The notes: a model not told the origin generated them from the letters alone. Numbered from the stretch's first letter, positions 53,161-61,022 are shown. The stretch: 64,000 nt of DNA from Mesorhizobium prunaredense (GCF_900156895.1 NZ_FTPD01000067.1:137766-201765); one strand, 5' to 3'. Numbers and translations are program-made.

Positions 53161-53457
53161 GTGTGCGAAGCTCAAATTCGACTGCAGCCGCTGCAAACCG
53201 ACGGTGATAATCACGCTGCTCGAAGTGCATCCCGAGCACCTGGCAAACAGAAAGGTTCCTCGGGCGGAACTTCTACGACCACGACAACGACCACGCCCAG
53301 CACTGATCAGGAAACTGACACAACCACCACCAGCGGCACGAACCCGAACTCGGCCAAGGATTGCGCACCTGGCCAGCAGACCGGCAGCGCGCAGGAGGCC
53401 GCCCCTGGTCAGCAGGACACGGACGCCAAGACCGCCGCCCCCGTCATCATAGCTTAG
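53161..53457 (+). pseudogene. mosaic of gene fragments
   Basis: 53170-53235 reads LKFDCSRCKPTVIITLLEV, a zinc-ribbon-like scrap. After a frame change, 53255-53457 reads GSSGGTSTTTTTTTPSTD..DCAPGQQTGSAQEAAPGQQ, the low-complexity end of a secreted Thr-rich protein without its signal peptide. Neither part is a complete gene. Confidence 0.6.
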
Positions 53458-53521
53458 GAGCTTGCGGTAGGCCAAATATTGGACAGTTTGGCGAGAAAAT
53501 CATCTAAGTTATTGAAATTCC

Positions 53522-53596
53522 TGGTTCCCGCTCATGGGCTCGAACCACGATTCACGCCTTCAAAGGGCGCTGTCCTACCATTAGACGAAGCGGGAA
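53522..53596 (-). tRNA. tRNA-Gln (anticodon UUG)
   Basis: Minus strand starts TTCCCGC (53596) and pairs with GCGGGAA, followed by encoded CCA (53524-53522). D arm CTAATGGTAGGAC. Anticodon arm GCGCC-CTTTGAA-GGCGT with anticodon TTG. T arm CGTGG-TTCGAGC-CCATG. All stems close. The gene lies at the edge of the debris region, as tRNA genes often do beside integrated DNA. Confidence 0.93.
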
Positions 53597-53721
53597 TAGA
53601 GGAAGTGAACGCTGTCTAACACTTTCTCATCCGCGCATGAAGCCGCTTCATGCCGTCATCTGCTTGAGCATGTGAGACACTGCCCTTTCAGCAGGGCCTT
53701 GTAGAGATAGGAGCAATCGCC

Positions 53722-54108
53722 GTGATTAAAACCGACCTCTCCGACGTCTACCGAGACTACATCGCCTGCCTGAATAAGCAGGACTGGCCGAAGCTGGGGC
53801 AGTTCGTTGATGATGAGGTGATCCACAACGGCCGGCGGCTCGGGTTGTCAGGTTATCTCGAAATGCTGGAGAGAGACTTTGCTGACATTCCGGACCTTTA
53901 TTTCAACGTCCAGATGCTGATTTCCGATCCGCCTTATATAGCGAGCCGGCTCGGGTTCGACTGCACGCCGAAAGAAAGGTTCCTCGGCCTCCCTGTAAAT
54001 GGGAGGAGAGTTTCCTTTGCCGAGAATGTTATCTATGAATTTCGCAACGAAACAATTGTAGAAGTATGGTCTGTTATAGACAAGGCTGCCATCGAAGCTC
54101 AGCTTTAG
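53722..54108 (+). CDS. SnoaL-like ester cyclase family protein
   Basis: 128 residues from GTG 53722 with TAGGAG 9 bases upstream. NTF2/SnoaL-like fold: DVYRDYIACLNKQDWPKLGQFVDDEVIHNGRRLG, FADIPDLYFNVQMLI, GLPVNGRRVSFAENVIYEFRNETIVEVWSVIDK. Such proteins bind or cyclise small molecules; substrate unknown. It stands alone between the tRNA and a small membrane-protein gene. Confidence 0.85.
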   Translation: MIKTDLSDVYRDYIACLNKQDWPKLGQFVDDEVIHNGRRLGLSGYLEMLERDFADIPDLYFNVQMLISDPPYIASRLGFDCTPKERFLGLPVNGRRVSFAENVIYEFRNETIVEVWSVIDKAAIEAQL

Positions 54109-54168
54109 CGCAAGCATGCTCGGCCATGAGTGTCGTTCCACGTTCCGATATGAACCACGATATGAACA

Positions 54169-54369
54169 ATGGCAGCTGCCTGTCCACCGCCGGTCAAGGA
54201 CCCGGCCTTGACGCCTGAACACGCTGCCCCAGATTACGCGGCGGAGTTTTTAGAAATGCGATACGACTGGCAGGGGCGCAAATTCCTGGAACGGCATTTC
54301 GGCATTGTTATCGCAATTGGCCTGGCTGCAGGGCTGTCGGCCCTGGCCGCGCTGGGCTACACGCCTTAA
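54169..54369 (+). CDS. small single-pass membrane protein
   Basis: 66 residues. A soluble Pro/Ala-rich N-terminus, YDWQGRKFLERHF, and one membrane helix at the end (IVIAIGLAAGLSALAALGY). Start not certain. It ends 4 bases into the convergent Lrp gene's stop. No family recognised. Confidence 0.55.
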   Translation: MAAACPPPVKDPALTPEHAAPDYAAEFLEMRYDWQGRKFLERHFGIVIAIGLAAGLSALAALGYTP

Positions 54370-54839
54370 GCTTCCTGCTGCGCATGCCCCACGGCATTGG
54401 CGAAAGAAATGTCATCCTTGATCTCGCGCATCGCCATCGAGGTGATCGTGCGGCGCACGCCGGGCAGGCGGCTGAGCTCGACGCGCAGCATCCTGTCCAG
54501 CGCCATCATGTCGACCGTCACGATCTGCAGGAGATAGTCGGCCTCGCCTGTGGTAGCGTGGCAGCGCCGGATCAGCGGATGCGCCTGGACGGCGGCCTCG
54601 AAGGCTTCGGAGAGTTCGAAATCGATCGACACCTGGATGGAGGCTTCGATGCCGAAGCCGAGCTTGGCCGGGTCGACCCGCGTCGAGTAGCCGCGGATGA
54701 TGCCGGCGTCCTCCAGCGCCTTGACCCGCTTCCAGCACGGTGTCTTGCTTAAGCCGACCTCGTCGGCAAGCACTGCGAAGGAGGTGCGCGCATCGCGCTC
54801 CAGCGCCGCGACGATCTTCCGGTCGACGGCATCCAGCAT
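54366..54839 (-). CDS. Lrp/AsnC family transcriptional regulator
   Basis: 157 residues. AsnC-type HTH at 1-60 (MLDAVDRKIVAALERDARTSFAVLADEVGLSKTPCWKRVKALEDAGIIRGY), RAM ligand domain at 65-145 (GFGIEASIQVSIDFELSEAFEAAV ... CHATTGEADYLLQIVTVDM). Members respond to amino acids. The start at MLDAVDRK fits the family; the extended reading to 55121 crosses a dispersed repeat. Target unknown; the divergent DoxX gene is a candidate. Confidence 0.92.
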   Translation of the reverse strand: MLDAVDRKIVAALERDARTSFAVLADEVGLSKTPCWKRVKALEDAGIIRGYSTRVDPAKLGFGIEASIQVSIDFELSEAFEAAVQAHPLIRRCHATTGEADYLLQIVTVDMMALDRMLRVELSRLPGVRRTITSMAMREIKDDISFANAVGHAQQEA

Positions 54840-54904
54840 GACCGACCGCTGGAGCAGCCAGTATGGGGCTGTGCGGGCACCGATCAGCCACCACGCGGCC
54901 GAGT

Positions 54905-55015
54905 AGATCCAGGCTTGGTTCCTCGCCCCGCGCGAAGCGGGGGGAGAGGTGGCCGCCCACGGGTCTTGCCTTTGGCAAGCCCGAGGACAGGCTCCGCGGC
55001 CGGAGAGGGGCCTTT
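54905..55015. repeat. second dispersed repeat family, longer copy
   Basis: CCTCGCCCCGCGCGAAGCGGGGGGAGAGG hairpin region, then a CGGGTCTTGCC-TTTG-GGCAAGCCCG stem, then GCGGCCGGAGAGGGGCC. Related to 29848-29912. It lies between the Lrp and DoxX genes. Confidence 0.7.
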
Positions 55016-55119
55016 TCTTTGCAGGCGCTGTCTCAGCCAGTATTCTCAGGGGATGATGTCGGGTTTGCGGCTGGTGTAACGTCCTTGGGGCGAAACCGGT
55101 CGCAACCCTGGAGGACGTC

Positions 55120-55554
55120 ATGTCGTTGGAACCCGCTCAATCACCGGCTCAACCGCCGTGGCAGATCGCGGCAATCCTGATTGGCCGCTTGATCTTCGCG
55201 GCCGTCTTCCTGATGGCGGTGACCTTCAAATTCATCGACATGGGCGCCACCGCGGGCTACATCGCCGCCGCCGGATTTCCGTTCCCGCTGGTTCTGGCCT
55301 GGTGCGCGGCGGTGCTCGAAGTGGTGCTGGTGCTGTGCTTCCTGACCGGCGCCTTCTTCTCGCAGGCCGCTCTTGTCGCCGGCGCCTATGTGCTGTTCCT
55401 CGCCTTTGCCTTCCACGGGCCGTCGCACTGGGCCGGAAACCAGGCCGAGTTCGGCTTTTTCGTCGATCATTTCACCTTCCTGGCCGGGCTGCTGTTTGCA
55501 GCCGTGCATGGCCCGGGCCGTGTGCTGACCTGGAAGCCTGCACCGGCCAGATGA
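55120..55554 (+). CDS. DoxX family membrane protein
   Basis: 144 residues with four membrane helices: IAAILIGRLIFAAVFLMAV, FKFIDMGATAGYIAAAGFPFPLVLAW, LEVVLVLCFLTGAFF and AALVAGAYVLFLAFAF; plus HGPSHWAGNQAEFGFFVDHFTFLAGLLF, as in DoxX/DUF417-type proteins. Linked to quinone or redox metabolism in the membrane. GGAGG lies 7 bases before the ATG. Confidence 0.88.
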   Translation: MSLEPAQSPAQPPWQIAAILIGRLIFAAVFLMAVTFKFIDMGATAGYIAAAGFPFPLVLAWCAAVLEVVLVLCFLTGAFFSQAALVAGAYVLFLAFAFHGPSHWAGNQAEFGFFVDHFTFLAGLLFAAVHGPGRVLTWKPAPAR

Positions 55555-55607
55555 TCGTAGTTCGGCTGGCAAGCGGCGTTCCGACCGGACGGTGGGCGAT
55601 CGCGACG

Positions 55608-55913
55608 TCACATCTGGTCGTTGTAGGGTTCCTTCATCCGGCCGACCATGCGCGCCAGTTTGGAGAAGGACGGCATGTCCGCCTCCGGCTGACACTGGTT
55701 CGCCAGTTCCAGCAGCCGGATCGGGAAGTTGACGGCATCGCGGCTCGACGCCGACATGCCTTCGGAGCGCTCCTCGCTGGTCTCGCTGGCTTCGGCCTTG
55801 CGCAAGGCGATGTCTATCTCTTCGACTGTCAGCACGCCCTTGCGGACAAGCACCTGATTGATCGATGCGACGGCCATCAGCAGGCCCTCGAGTTGCAGAT
55901 TGGCGACATTCAT
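55608..55913 (-). CDS. protein of unknown function
   Basis: 101 residues, all helical, acidic. MNVANLQLEGLLMAVASINQVLVRKGVLTVEEIDIALRKAE is coherent and could be a protein-protein module. No membrane helix. AATGGGAGCAAAGCC precedes the ATG. Convergent with DoxX. No family recognised. Confidence 0.6.
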   Translation of the reverse strand: MNVANLQLEGLLMAVASINQVLVRKGVLTVEEIDIALRKAEASETSEERSEGMSASSRDAVNFPIRLLELANQCQPEADMPSFSKLARMVGRMKEPYNDQM

Positions 55914-56029
55914 GGCTTTGCTCCCATTGGCAAAATTGCAAACGCGCGAGCGCCGGTTCCGATCCGGACAGCCTGCACCATATCGCGGCGGGCGGCCGAA
56001 TTTTAGGCCGGCCCGAGATTTCGCTTGCT

Positions 56030-56108
56030 TTGTGACGGCAGCTATGCTAGGAATATAGTCATGGTGCTGATTTGCGCCAACGACCCGCCCGACCGAGGCG
56101 GGTTTTTT
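56030..56108 (+). promoter_or_regulatory. promoter-terminator pair upstream of prophage genes
   Basis: TTGTGA (56030), 18 bp, TATAGT (about 56054) could form a promoter. 56083-56108 is a rho-independent terminator ACCCGCC-CGACCGA-GGCGGGT followed by six T. The transcript between would be only about 45 bases, so this may be a leader or tiny RNA. Confidence 0.45.
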
Positions 56109-56154
56109 ATATCAAGCCTTCTCGAACGTTTGTGCCTGTGTTGCCGATATCAAT

Positions 56155-56350
56155 GTCGGCGGGACAGCGCCCCCCTCTGTCCTGCCCTCTTTGCCAAAAC
56201 TTGGCATCTCCCCCACTTGGGGGGAGATCGGCTGTTGCATCGTTTCGCCAATCGTCTGCCTTGCAGGACGAGCGCGGCGAGTGAAGCTGCCAATCTCCCC
56301 CCTTGTGGGGGAGATGGCCGGCAGGCCAGAGGGGGGCGCGAAGGAACGCG
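56155..56350. repeat. complete palindromic element
   Basis: About 195 bp. Left half carries the TTTGCCAAAACTTGGCATC variant, right half the GATGGCCGGCAGGCCAGAGG variant. It ends 35 bp before the first prophage gene. Confidence 0.88.
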
Positions 56351-56384
56351 ACGCGCGATGTCGGCCGGGACGGCGGGGTAGGGC

Positions 56385-56810
56385 ATGGCCGAGAATCCTT
56401 TCGACGACGAACCGGCTGATGTGACCGAACCCAGGCCTTCCCGCCGGCCGAAGCGAGCGAAAAAAACGCTGGCCGATGGTTTTCTGGAAGCCATCCGCGC
56501 CGATTTCCGGGCGCATGGCGCCGGTGTCATCGCCGAGGTCCGCACCGAAAAGCCCGATCAGTATCTGAAGATCGTGCTGTCGGTGCTGCCCAAGGACCTG
56601 CATCTCAACATCAACAGTCTGGAAGCACTGAGCGATGACGAAATCAGGCAGCGCATCCGCGGCCTCGAAGCCGTCCTGCGGCCGTTTCTCGAAAAGTCTG
56701 GCGTCGCAAGACAGGGTCTCGCAAGACCAGGCCTCGCAAAGCCGGGCCGCGACGGCGAAGACCGAGTATCTGAGCCTGCTCAGGGAATTGGACCGGAGGC
56801 GGCGCACTAA
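56385..56810 (+). CDS. phage protein preceding the terminase (small-terminase-like)
   Basis: 141 residues. Basic, Pro-rich N-terminus (RPSRRPKRAKKTLADGFLEAIRADF), then EVRTEKPDQYLKIVLSVLPKDLHLNINSLEALSDDEIRQRIRGLEAVL, a motif common in proteins just upstream of large terminase genes. The last 35 residues overlap the terminase in another frame and include a 15-bp minisatellite. The packaging role is inferred from position. Confidence 0.7.
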   Translation: MAENPFDDEPADVTEPRPSRRPKRAKKTLADGFLEAIRADFRAHGAGVIAEVRTEKPDQYLKIVLSVLPKDLHLNINSLEALSDDEIRQRIRGLEAVLRPFLEKSGVARQGLARPGLAKPGRDGEDRVSEPAQGIGPEAAH

Positions 56811-57441
56811 CCAGCTTGCCGGCTACCGGCCTTACCCGCGACAGGCCGAGTTCCATGCGGCTGGCGCTGCCAACCGAGAACGCCTGTTCATGGCCGGCAA
56901 CCAGCTCGGCAAGACAAGGGCCGGCGGCGCCGAATGGGCGATGCACCTCACCGGCCGTTATCCCGAGTGGTGGCAAGGCAAGGTTTTTGACACGGCCGTG
57001 CGGCTGTGGGCGGCCGGCGTCACCGCCGAGGGCACGCGCGACAACCCGCAGCGCATCCTGATCGGCCCGCCGCAGCAGCCGGCGGCGTGGGGCACCGGCA
57101 TGATCCCGGCCGACGCCCTTGTCAGCACCATCATGGGGCGCGGCGCGCCGCATGGGCTGGACAGCGTCGTCGTGCGCCATGGCGGCGGCGGCGATGTGCA
57201 GGCCGACGAATCGGTGCTGTCGTTCAAGAGTTTTGAGAAGGGCCGCGAAAAGTGGCAGGGCGAAACGCTGCACGGCGTCTGGTTCGACGAGGAACCACCG
57301 CTCGACATCTATTCCGAAGGCCTGACCCGCACCAACGCCACCGGCGGCATCACCATCGTCACCTTCACGCCTTTGCTCGGCATGTCGGAAGTGGTGTTGT
57401 TGTTTCTGTCGGCGGAAGAGGTGGCGGGAATGGGGAGGTGA
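56635..57441 (+). CDS. terminase large subunit, N-terminal ATPase half (gene interrupted)
   Basis: Codons from about 56750 encode EYLSLLRELDRRRRTNQLAGYRPYPRQAEFHAAG, then Walker A LFMAGNQLGKTRAGG, and Walker B LHGVWFDEEPPLDIYSEGLTRTN, followed by GGITIVTFTPLLGMSEVV. The reading then runs into repeat-derived sequence and stops at 57441. The nuclease half resumes in the same frame at 57754. The true start is unclear; 56635 lies inside the previous gene. Packaging function is probably lost. Confidence 0.82.
   Translation: MTKSGSASAASKPSCGRFSKSLASQDRVSQDQASQSRAATAKTEYLSLLRELDRRRRTNQLAGYRPYPRQAEFHAAGAANRERLFMAGNQLGKTRAGGAEWAMHLTGRYPEWWQGKVFDTAVRLWAAGVTAEGTRDNPQRILIGPPQQPAAWGTGMIPADALVSTIMGRGAPHGLDSVVVRHGGGGDVQADESVLSFKSFEKGREKWQGETLHGVWFDEEPPLDIYSEGLTRTNATGGITIVTFTPLLGMSEVVLLFLSAEEVAGMGR
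56701..56745 (+). repeat. 15-bp minisatellite read in two frames
   Basis: Three units (56701, 56716, 56731) of the form GTCTCGCAAGACCAG. They encode GVARQ-GLARP-GLAKP in the upstream gene and ASQDR-VSQDQ-ASQSR in the terminase frame. Confidence 0.8.
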
Positions 57442-57487
57442 GCTGGTTTTTGGGAAGGAAAGCTTTCGCTTCCGCTCACCCGTTGCG

Positions 57488-57678
57488 TTCCTTCGCGCCC
57501 CCCTCTGTCCTGCCGGACATCTCCCCCACTTGGGGGGAGATTGGCAGCTTCCGCGCCCCGATTGCCTACAACCGTTGGAGATTGGCGAAAGCCAATGCGA
57601 CATCCAATCTCCCCCCTCGTGGGGGAGATGCCAAGTTCTTGGCAAAGAGGGCAGGACAGAGGGGGGCGCTGTCCCGCC
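57488..57678. repeat. complete palindromic element inside the terminase gene
   Basis: About 190 bp: left TIR GCGCCCCCCTCTGTCCTGCC (57498), right TIR GGCAGGACAGAGGGGGGCGC at 57650-57669. It separates the ATPase and nuclease halves of one terminase gene. About 45 bp before it and 75 bp after it are non-coding. Confidence 0.9.
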
Positions 57679-57753
57679 ACCCAAAAAGTCCTTGCTAAAA
57701 CAACACCATACGTCCGGCGCCTGCCAACATGATTCAAGTGCGAGGGCGAAGAA

Positions 57754-58509
57754 ATGACCCGCCACGTCACCTTCATGACCATCGACGATGCCGAGCATTA
57801 CACGCCGCAGCAGCGCGCCGCGATCATATCGGCCTATCCGGCGCATGAGCGCGAGGCGCGGGCCAGGGGCATTCCGGTGCTGGGTTCCGGCCGCATCTTT
57901 CCGGTGGCGGAGGAGCTGATTGCCTGCGAGCCGTTCCGGCTGCCGCGCTACTGGCCGCGGCTCGGGGCGCTGGATTTCGGCTGGGATCACCCTTCCGCTG
58001 CTGTCGAGCTCGCCTATGATACCGAAGCCGACGTCGTCTATGTCGCAAAAGCCTGCCGCGCCTCGCAGCAAACGCCGGCCATGCAGGCGCTGACCCTAAA
58101 ACCGTGGGGCGAATGGCTGCCCTGGGCGTGGCCGCGCGACGGCCGCCGCGAGACGCTGGAAGGTGCGGGCGTGGCACTTGCCCGGCAATATGCCGCGCAT
58201 GGGCTAAACATGCTTTCCAGCCATGCGCAGTTCGCCGACGGTTCGGTGTCTGTCGAGGCCGGGCTGATGGAGATGCTCGACCGCATGCAGAGCGGCCGCT
58301 TCAAGGTGTTCTCGACGCTTCTGCCCTGGTTCGAGGAGTTTCGGCTCTACCACCGCAAAGACGGCCAGGTGGTGAAGCTGCGCGACGACCTGATGGCGGC
58401 GACACGCTATGGTGTGATGATGCTAAGGGAAGCGGTGGTCGACCCGGCCGAGTTCAAGACGGCACGGCGAAAGGCAGGACAGAGCGATCCGCTGGGGGCG
58501 TTCCGGTGA
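57754..58509 (+). CDS. terminase large subunit, C-terminal nuclease half
   Basis: 251 residues. RHVTFMTIDDAEHYTPQQRAAIISAYPAHEREARARG is the end of the ATPase region; the RNase-H-like nuclease has LGALDFGWDHPSAAVELA (first Asp), then DGRRETLEGAG and SVEAGLMEMLDRMQSGRFKVF, and DDLMAATRYGVMMLREA. It has the same reading phase as the N-terminal half. It could be reinitiated as a separate polypeptide, but no good ribosome site is seen beyond GGGCGAAGAA. Confidence 0.82.
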   Translation: MTRHVTFMTIDDAEHYTPQQRAAIISAYPAHEREARARGIPVLGSGRIFPVAEELIACEPFRLPRYWPRLGALDFGWDHPSAAVELAYDTEADVVYVAKACRASQQTPAMQALTLKPWGEWLPWAWPRDGRRETLEGAGVALARQYAAHGLNMLSSHAQFADGSVSVEAGLMEMLDRMQSGRFKVFSTLLPWFEEFRLYHRKDGQVVKLRDDLMAATRYGVMMLREAVVDPAEFKTARRKAGQSDPLGAFR

Positions 58510-58610
58510 GGGGAAGGTCGGTCTATTCGAATGGTTCGGCACGAGCTGGTTGAGAGTTCTGACGAACCAGTTGTTGAAGAGCTTGCGCGACTTCTGGAAC
58601 GGCGACTAAC

Positions 58611-59204
58611 TCAGCGCGTGGTTCTGCGCGCAGTGTCGCAGAAACCCCTAATGATCAGCAGAGCATTCGACATCTTGGTTCGGGCGGCTTCCAAGTCCTT
58701 CTCATTGTAGACCATGATTTTTGATCGTTGGAAGGAACTGCGCTTCTCGCTCCGATGCTGTTGGGTCAACTCAACCGGCTCCTCCATATCCGCCATGAAA
58801 TCGGTCGTCACGATGGGATCGATAAGCAGGAGAACATCTGGGCTTTGAATGGTGTCAGCCCACAGGTGATGGCAGAATTCGTTCCGAATACGAGTGTAGC
58901 CCTTGGTCGCCATTTTTACGGCCTCATGCAAAAGCTTGCTGTCGTCTGATAAGCGAACTGCCGCAACGGCCTCAAAGGCTGCCATCTGTGCAGCTGTGCT
59001 GTTTAAGGCTCTATGCATGACAACAGCTGCACGGGGGTCGGCTTTCGCAATATAGCAAAGCATAATCGCCCACTGATGTTCGATCATTGATGAGATCGCC
59101 ACCACTTGTGCGATGTAAGGGGAGAGCGTCGGGTGGTCGGCCAGGACGCTTTCATCCTCTCGCCATTGCGTGATTTTCGGTTTGGTGGACAAAGACTGAG
59201 GCAT
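58611..59204 (-). CDS. HEPN-like protein (cargo in prophage)
   Basis: 197 residues, start MPQSLSTKPKITQWR with GGGGA upstream. Helical throughout. Residues 103-115 (YTRIRNEFCHHLW) contain R107-N-x3-H112, the R-x4-6-H motif of HEPN-type RNases and their relatives. Codon use looks less GC-biased than the flanking genes. It is opposite in orientation to the phage genes, divergent from the membrane-protein gene. HEPN proteins often act as toxins or in defence; the assignment rests on one motif. Confidence 0.55.
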   Translation of the reverse strand: MPQSLSTKPKITQWREDESVLADHPTLSPYIAQVVAISSMIEHQWAIMLCYIAKADPRAAVVMHRALNSTAAQMAAFEAVAAVRLSDDSKLLHEAVKMATKGYTRIRNEFCHHLWADTIQSPDVLLLIDPIVTTDFMADMEEPVELTQQHRSEKRSSFQRSKIMVYNEKDLEAARTKMSNALLIIRGFCDTARRTTR

Positions 59205-59334
59205 TGCTAAATCCCCGGAATACAAAGACCAGGAAAAATGGCGACGGTGTATTGCGGCGCATGCTGAAAACACCTCAAAATCCAAAGACCGGAAACGTCA
59301 ATCGAATCGGCACCCAGAACAAAGGATTCAGAGA

Positions 59335-59850
59335 ATGGCAAACTTGCCCGACTGGAAAAACGCGAGTCATGAAGTCACCCGTTTCGTTTTCGATCAAGCG
59401 GACAAGTATCTTTCTACCCAAATAACCGCCGGTATTGCGGCTGATCAACGAGCCACATCAGCCGCCGCGACCTTCAGCGGGTTCTCTGGCGCTATTTTGG
59501 CCGCGTCGGTCGGGTACTACGCCGCAAAGCCGGATCTTCCGATGCTCTCAGCTGGCATCGCCACTGGAATTGCTTTTGGCATTGCAGCTGGTTGTAGTTT
59601 CTATTCGGCCCGCCCCGTCGATTTCAACTACCCTGGAAACGAACCGGAGAAATGGTATGGAAGCCTTTCCCAGCCGCTTGACGAGTCAATTGGCATAGAA
59701 GCCGAAAACTATTCGGCTGGCATCGCTGAAAATGCAGAAATACTGGCCGGCAACGCAATGTGGCTAACTGTTGCATTTTGGGCGGCGGCAATTGCACCGC
59801 TTGCCGGCCTAGCACTGTACGGAATTGCTAGCCTTTTTTCCCACGGCTAG
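59335..59850 (+). CDS. three-helix membrane protein (cargo in prophage)
   Basis: 171 residues. A soluble N-terminus (about 1-42), two helices (ATFSGFSGAILAASVGYYA and MLSAGIATGIAFGIAAGCSFY), a 50-residue loop, and a third helix (MWLTVAFWAAAIAPLAGLALYGI). No signal peptide. Lower-GC codon use. Divergent from the HEPN-like gene with a 130-bp shared promoter region. A membrane effector paired with a nucleotide/RNA-acting partner is plausible but unproven. Confidence 0.7.
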   Translation: MANLPDWKNASHEVTRFVFDQADKYLSTQITAGIAADQRATSAAATFSGFSGAILAASVGYYAAKPDLPMLSAGIATGIAFGIAAGCSFYSARPVDFNYPGNEPEKWYGSLSQPLDESIGIEAENYSAGIAENAEILAGNAMWLTVAFWAAAIAPLAGLALYGIASLFSHG

Positions 59851-59989
59851 ACCGTCCCGGTCCCTTGTCCTTTGCCTGAGTCAAAGCTGATGCCGCAACG
59901 CTTTTCTCTGCTTTTGTTGACTTAGGATTGCTTAGGATTTTGGACGCCGCGCTAGCGACGCCCTTAGATGTGGTTTCGTTTTTTGCCAT
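59828..59989 (-). CDS. 53-residue Lys/Ala-rich protein
   Basis: Begins MAKNETTSKGVASAASKI and ends GPGRSSRGKKG. GGGGAGAG lies 2-9 bases before the ATG. It is basic and probably disordered; short MAKNETTSK.. proteins recur in alphaproteobacterial genomes, often near phage or island genes, with no known function. Its 3' end overlaps the membrane-protein gene by 23 bases tail to tail. Confidence 0.75.
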   Translation of the reverse strand: MAKNETTSKGVASAASKILSNPKSTKAEKSVAASALTQAKDKGPGRSSRGKKG

Positions 59990-60092
59990 TTCTCTCCCCA
60001 CCTTAGTTGGTGCGTGAGAACAATGGCCCGGCGTTTAGTCTGAGTCGAGTCGACGTTTTTTTCGCCTGTGGAGAAACTTTCGCGCCTTTTGT

Positions 60093-60345
60093 TCAGGCGA
60101 TACCGGCTTCGCCAATCCGCCGACATGTAAGGCGCTTATCGCGGGCTATGTGAAGCAAATCTTCGGCCCGTTCTGCATCTGAGACTTTGAACGCGGCGCA
60201 GCGGTTGTAGCGGAAATCGAACTCGGCCAAGTAGCGGTGCAGATGCGCCTTGCCGCAATGCTGATAGACCCCGAACACGCCGCGCTTCATTCTCAATCGT
60301 GTTGGTGTGGATTCCGCTGCACGCATATTCGTTGCAGGAAACGAG
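60093..60345 (-). pseudogene. IS1595-family (ISXO2-like) transposase C-terminal remnant
   Basis: GIHTNTIEN, then after a frame change GVFGVYQHCGKAHLHRYLAEFDFRYN..AAFKVSDAERAEDLLHIARDKRL. This is the typical C-terminus of ISXO2-like transposases. The N-terminal two thirds are missing and no inverted repeats are seen. Confidence 0.85.
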
Positions 60346-60452
60346 TAGCGTTTTCGAAGACGAAGAAATTCTTGGAACTTCTGCTTCGCCAATCCGCAGA
60401 TAGCAATGCGTTTGTCGCGGGCCGCGAGAGAACCGCACGCCATGGCCTCTTC

Positions 60453-61022
60453 ATGACCGTCCGTATCATCCCCGCAACCCTGCGCGACCTCAGCTACATC
60501 GCCGCCAATCTGCGGCCAGAAGACCGGGCCGAGATCGATTGCCAGTTCGACGAATGGTCGCCGGCGCTGCTGGCGCTGACGGCGCTGCAGCGGTTTGCCT
60601 ATGTCGCCGAGCTGGACGGCAATCCGGAGGCCGGCTTTGGCGCCGCCGAACAGCGCGGCGGATTATGGATCGCCTGGAGCTGGGGCACACGCCGCATGAA
60701 GCGCTGCGTGCCTGGCATTACCGAGTTCTTTCGCGCCGTGCTCGGTCCGCAGGTTGCCGCGCATGGCGCCTGGCGGGTTGAGGCGCGGGCGCTGGCCACC
60801 AATGAATTGGCGCTGCGCTGGCTGGCCCGGCTTGGCGCCACGCAACGCTGCCGCCTGCCGGGCTACGGCCGCAACGGCGAGGATTTTTTGCTCTACGACT
60901 GGACACGAGAAAGCTGGAACCATGTGCCTATTTCAAAAGCCGCCGGCGCTGAAGCCGCTGCCACCGACACCGACCATTGCCGACAAGGACGTGCAGGCGC
61001 GCGAAGCCGCACTCAGGGCTGA
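60453..61022 (+). CDS. phage Gp13-like protein (DUF2833, GNAT-like)
   Basis: 189 residues. MTVRIIPATLRDLSYIAANLRPEDRAEI, GNPEAGFGAA, WIAWSWGTRRMKRCVPGITEFFRAVL and WRVEARALATNELALRWLARLGA fit the podovirus Gp13-like family with an acetyltransferase-like fold. The family usually ends near LYDWTRE; here the frame runs on about 35 residues through the next gene in another frame, so the normal stop seems lost. The protein is a podovirus virion or assembly component by family. Confidence 0.8.
   Translation: MTVRIIPATLRDLSYIAANLRPEDRAEIDCQFDEWSPALLALTALQRFAYVAELDGNPEAGFGAAEQRGGLWIAWSWGTRRMKRCVPGITEFFRAVLGPQVAAHGAWRVEARALATNELALRWLARLGATQRCRLPGYGRNGEDFLLYDWTRESWNHVPISKAAGAEAAATDTDHCRQGRAGARSRTQG

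Noticed and set aside
53041..53457. Single 138-codon plus-strand gene ending in the Thr-rich tail
   Set aside because: Its first part is antisense to the 54-residue RHH gene and lacks a signal peptide; better explained as joined fragments.
56635..58509. Two independent adjacent genes instead of one split terminase
   Set aside because: ATPase and nuclease domains follow the order of one terminase, keep the same reading phase and are separated only by repeat-derived sequence.
60237..60452. N-terminal extension of the Gp13-like protein from 60237
   Set aside because: These codons are antisense to the IS1595 transposase remnant; the family N-terminus begins at 60453.
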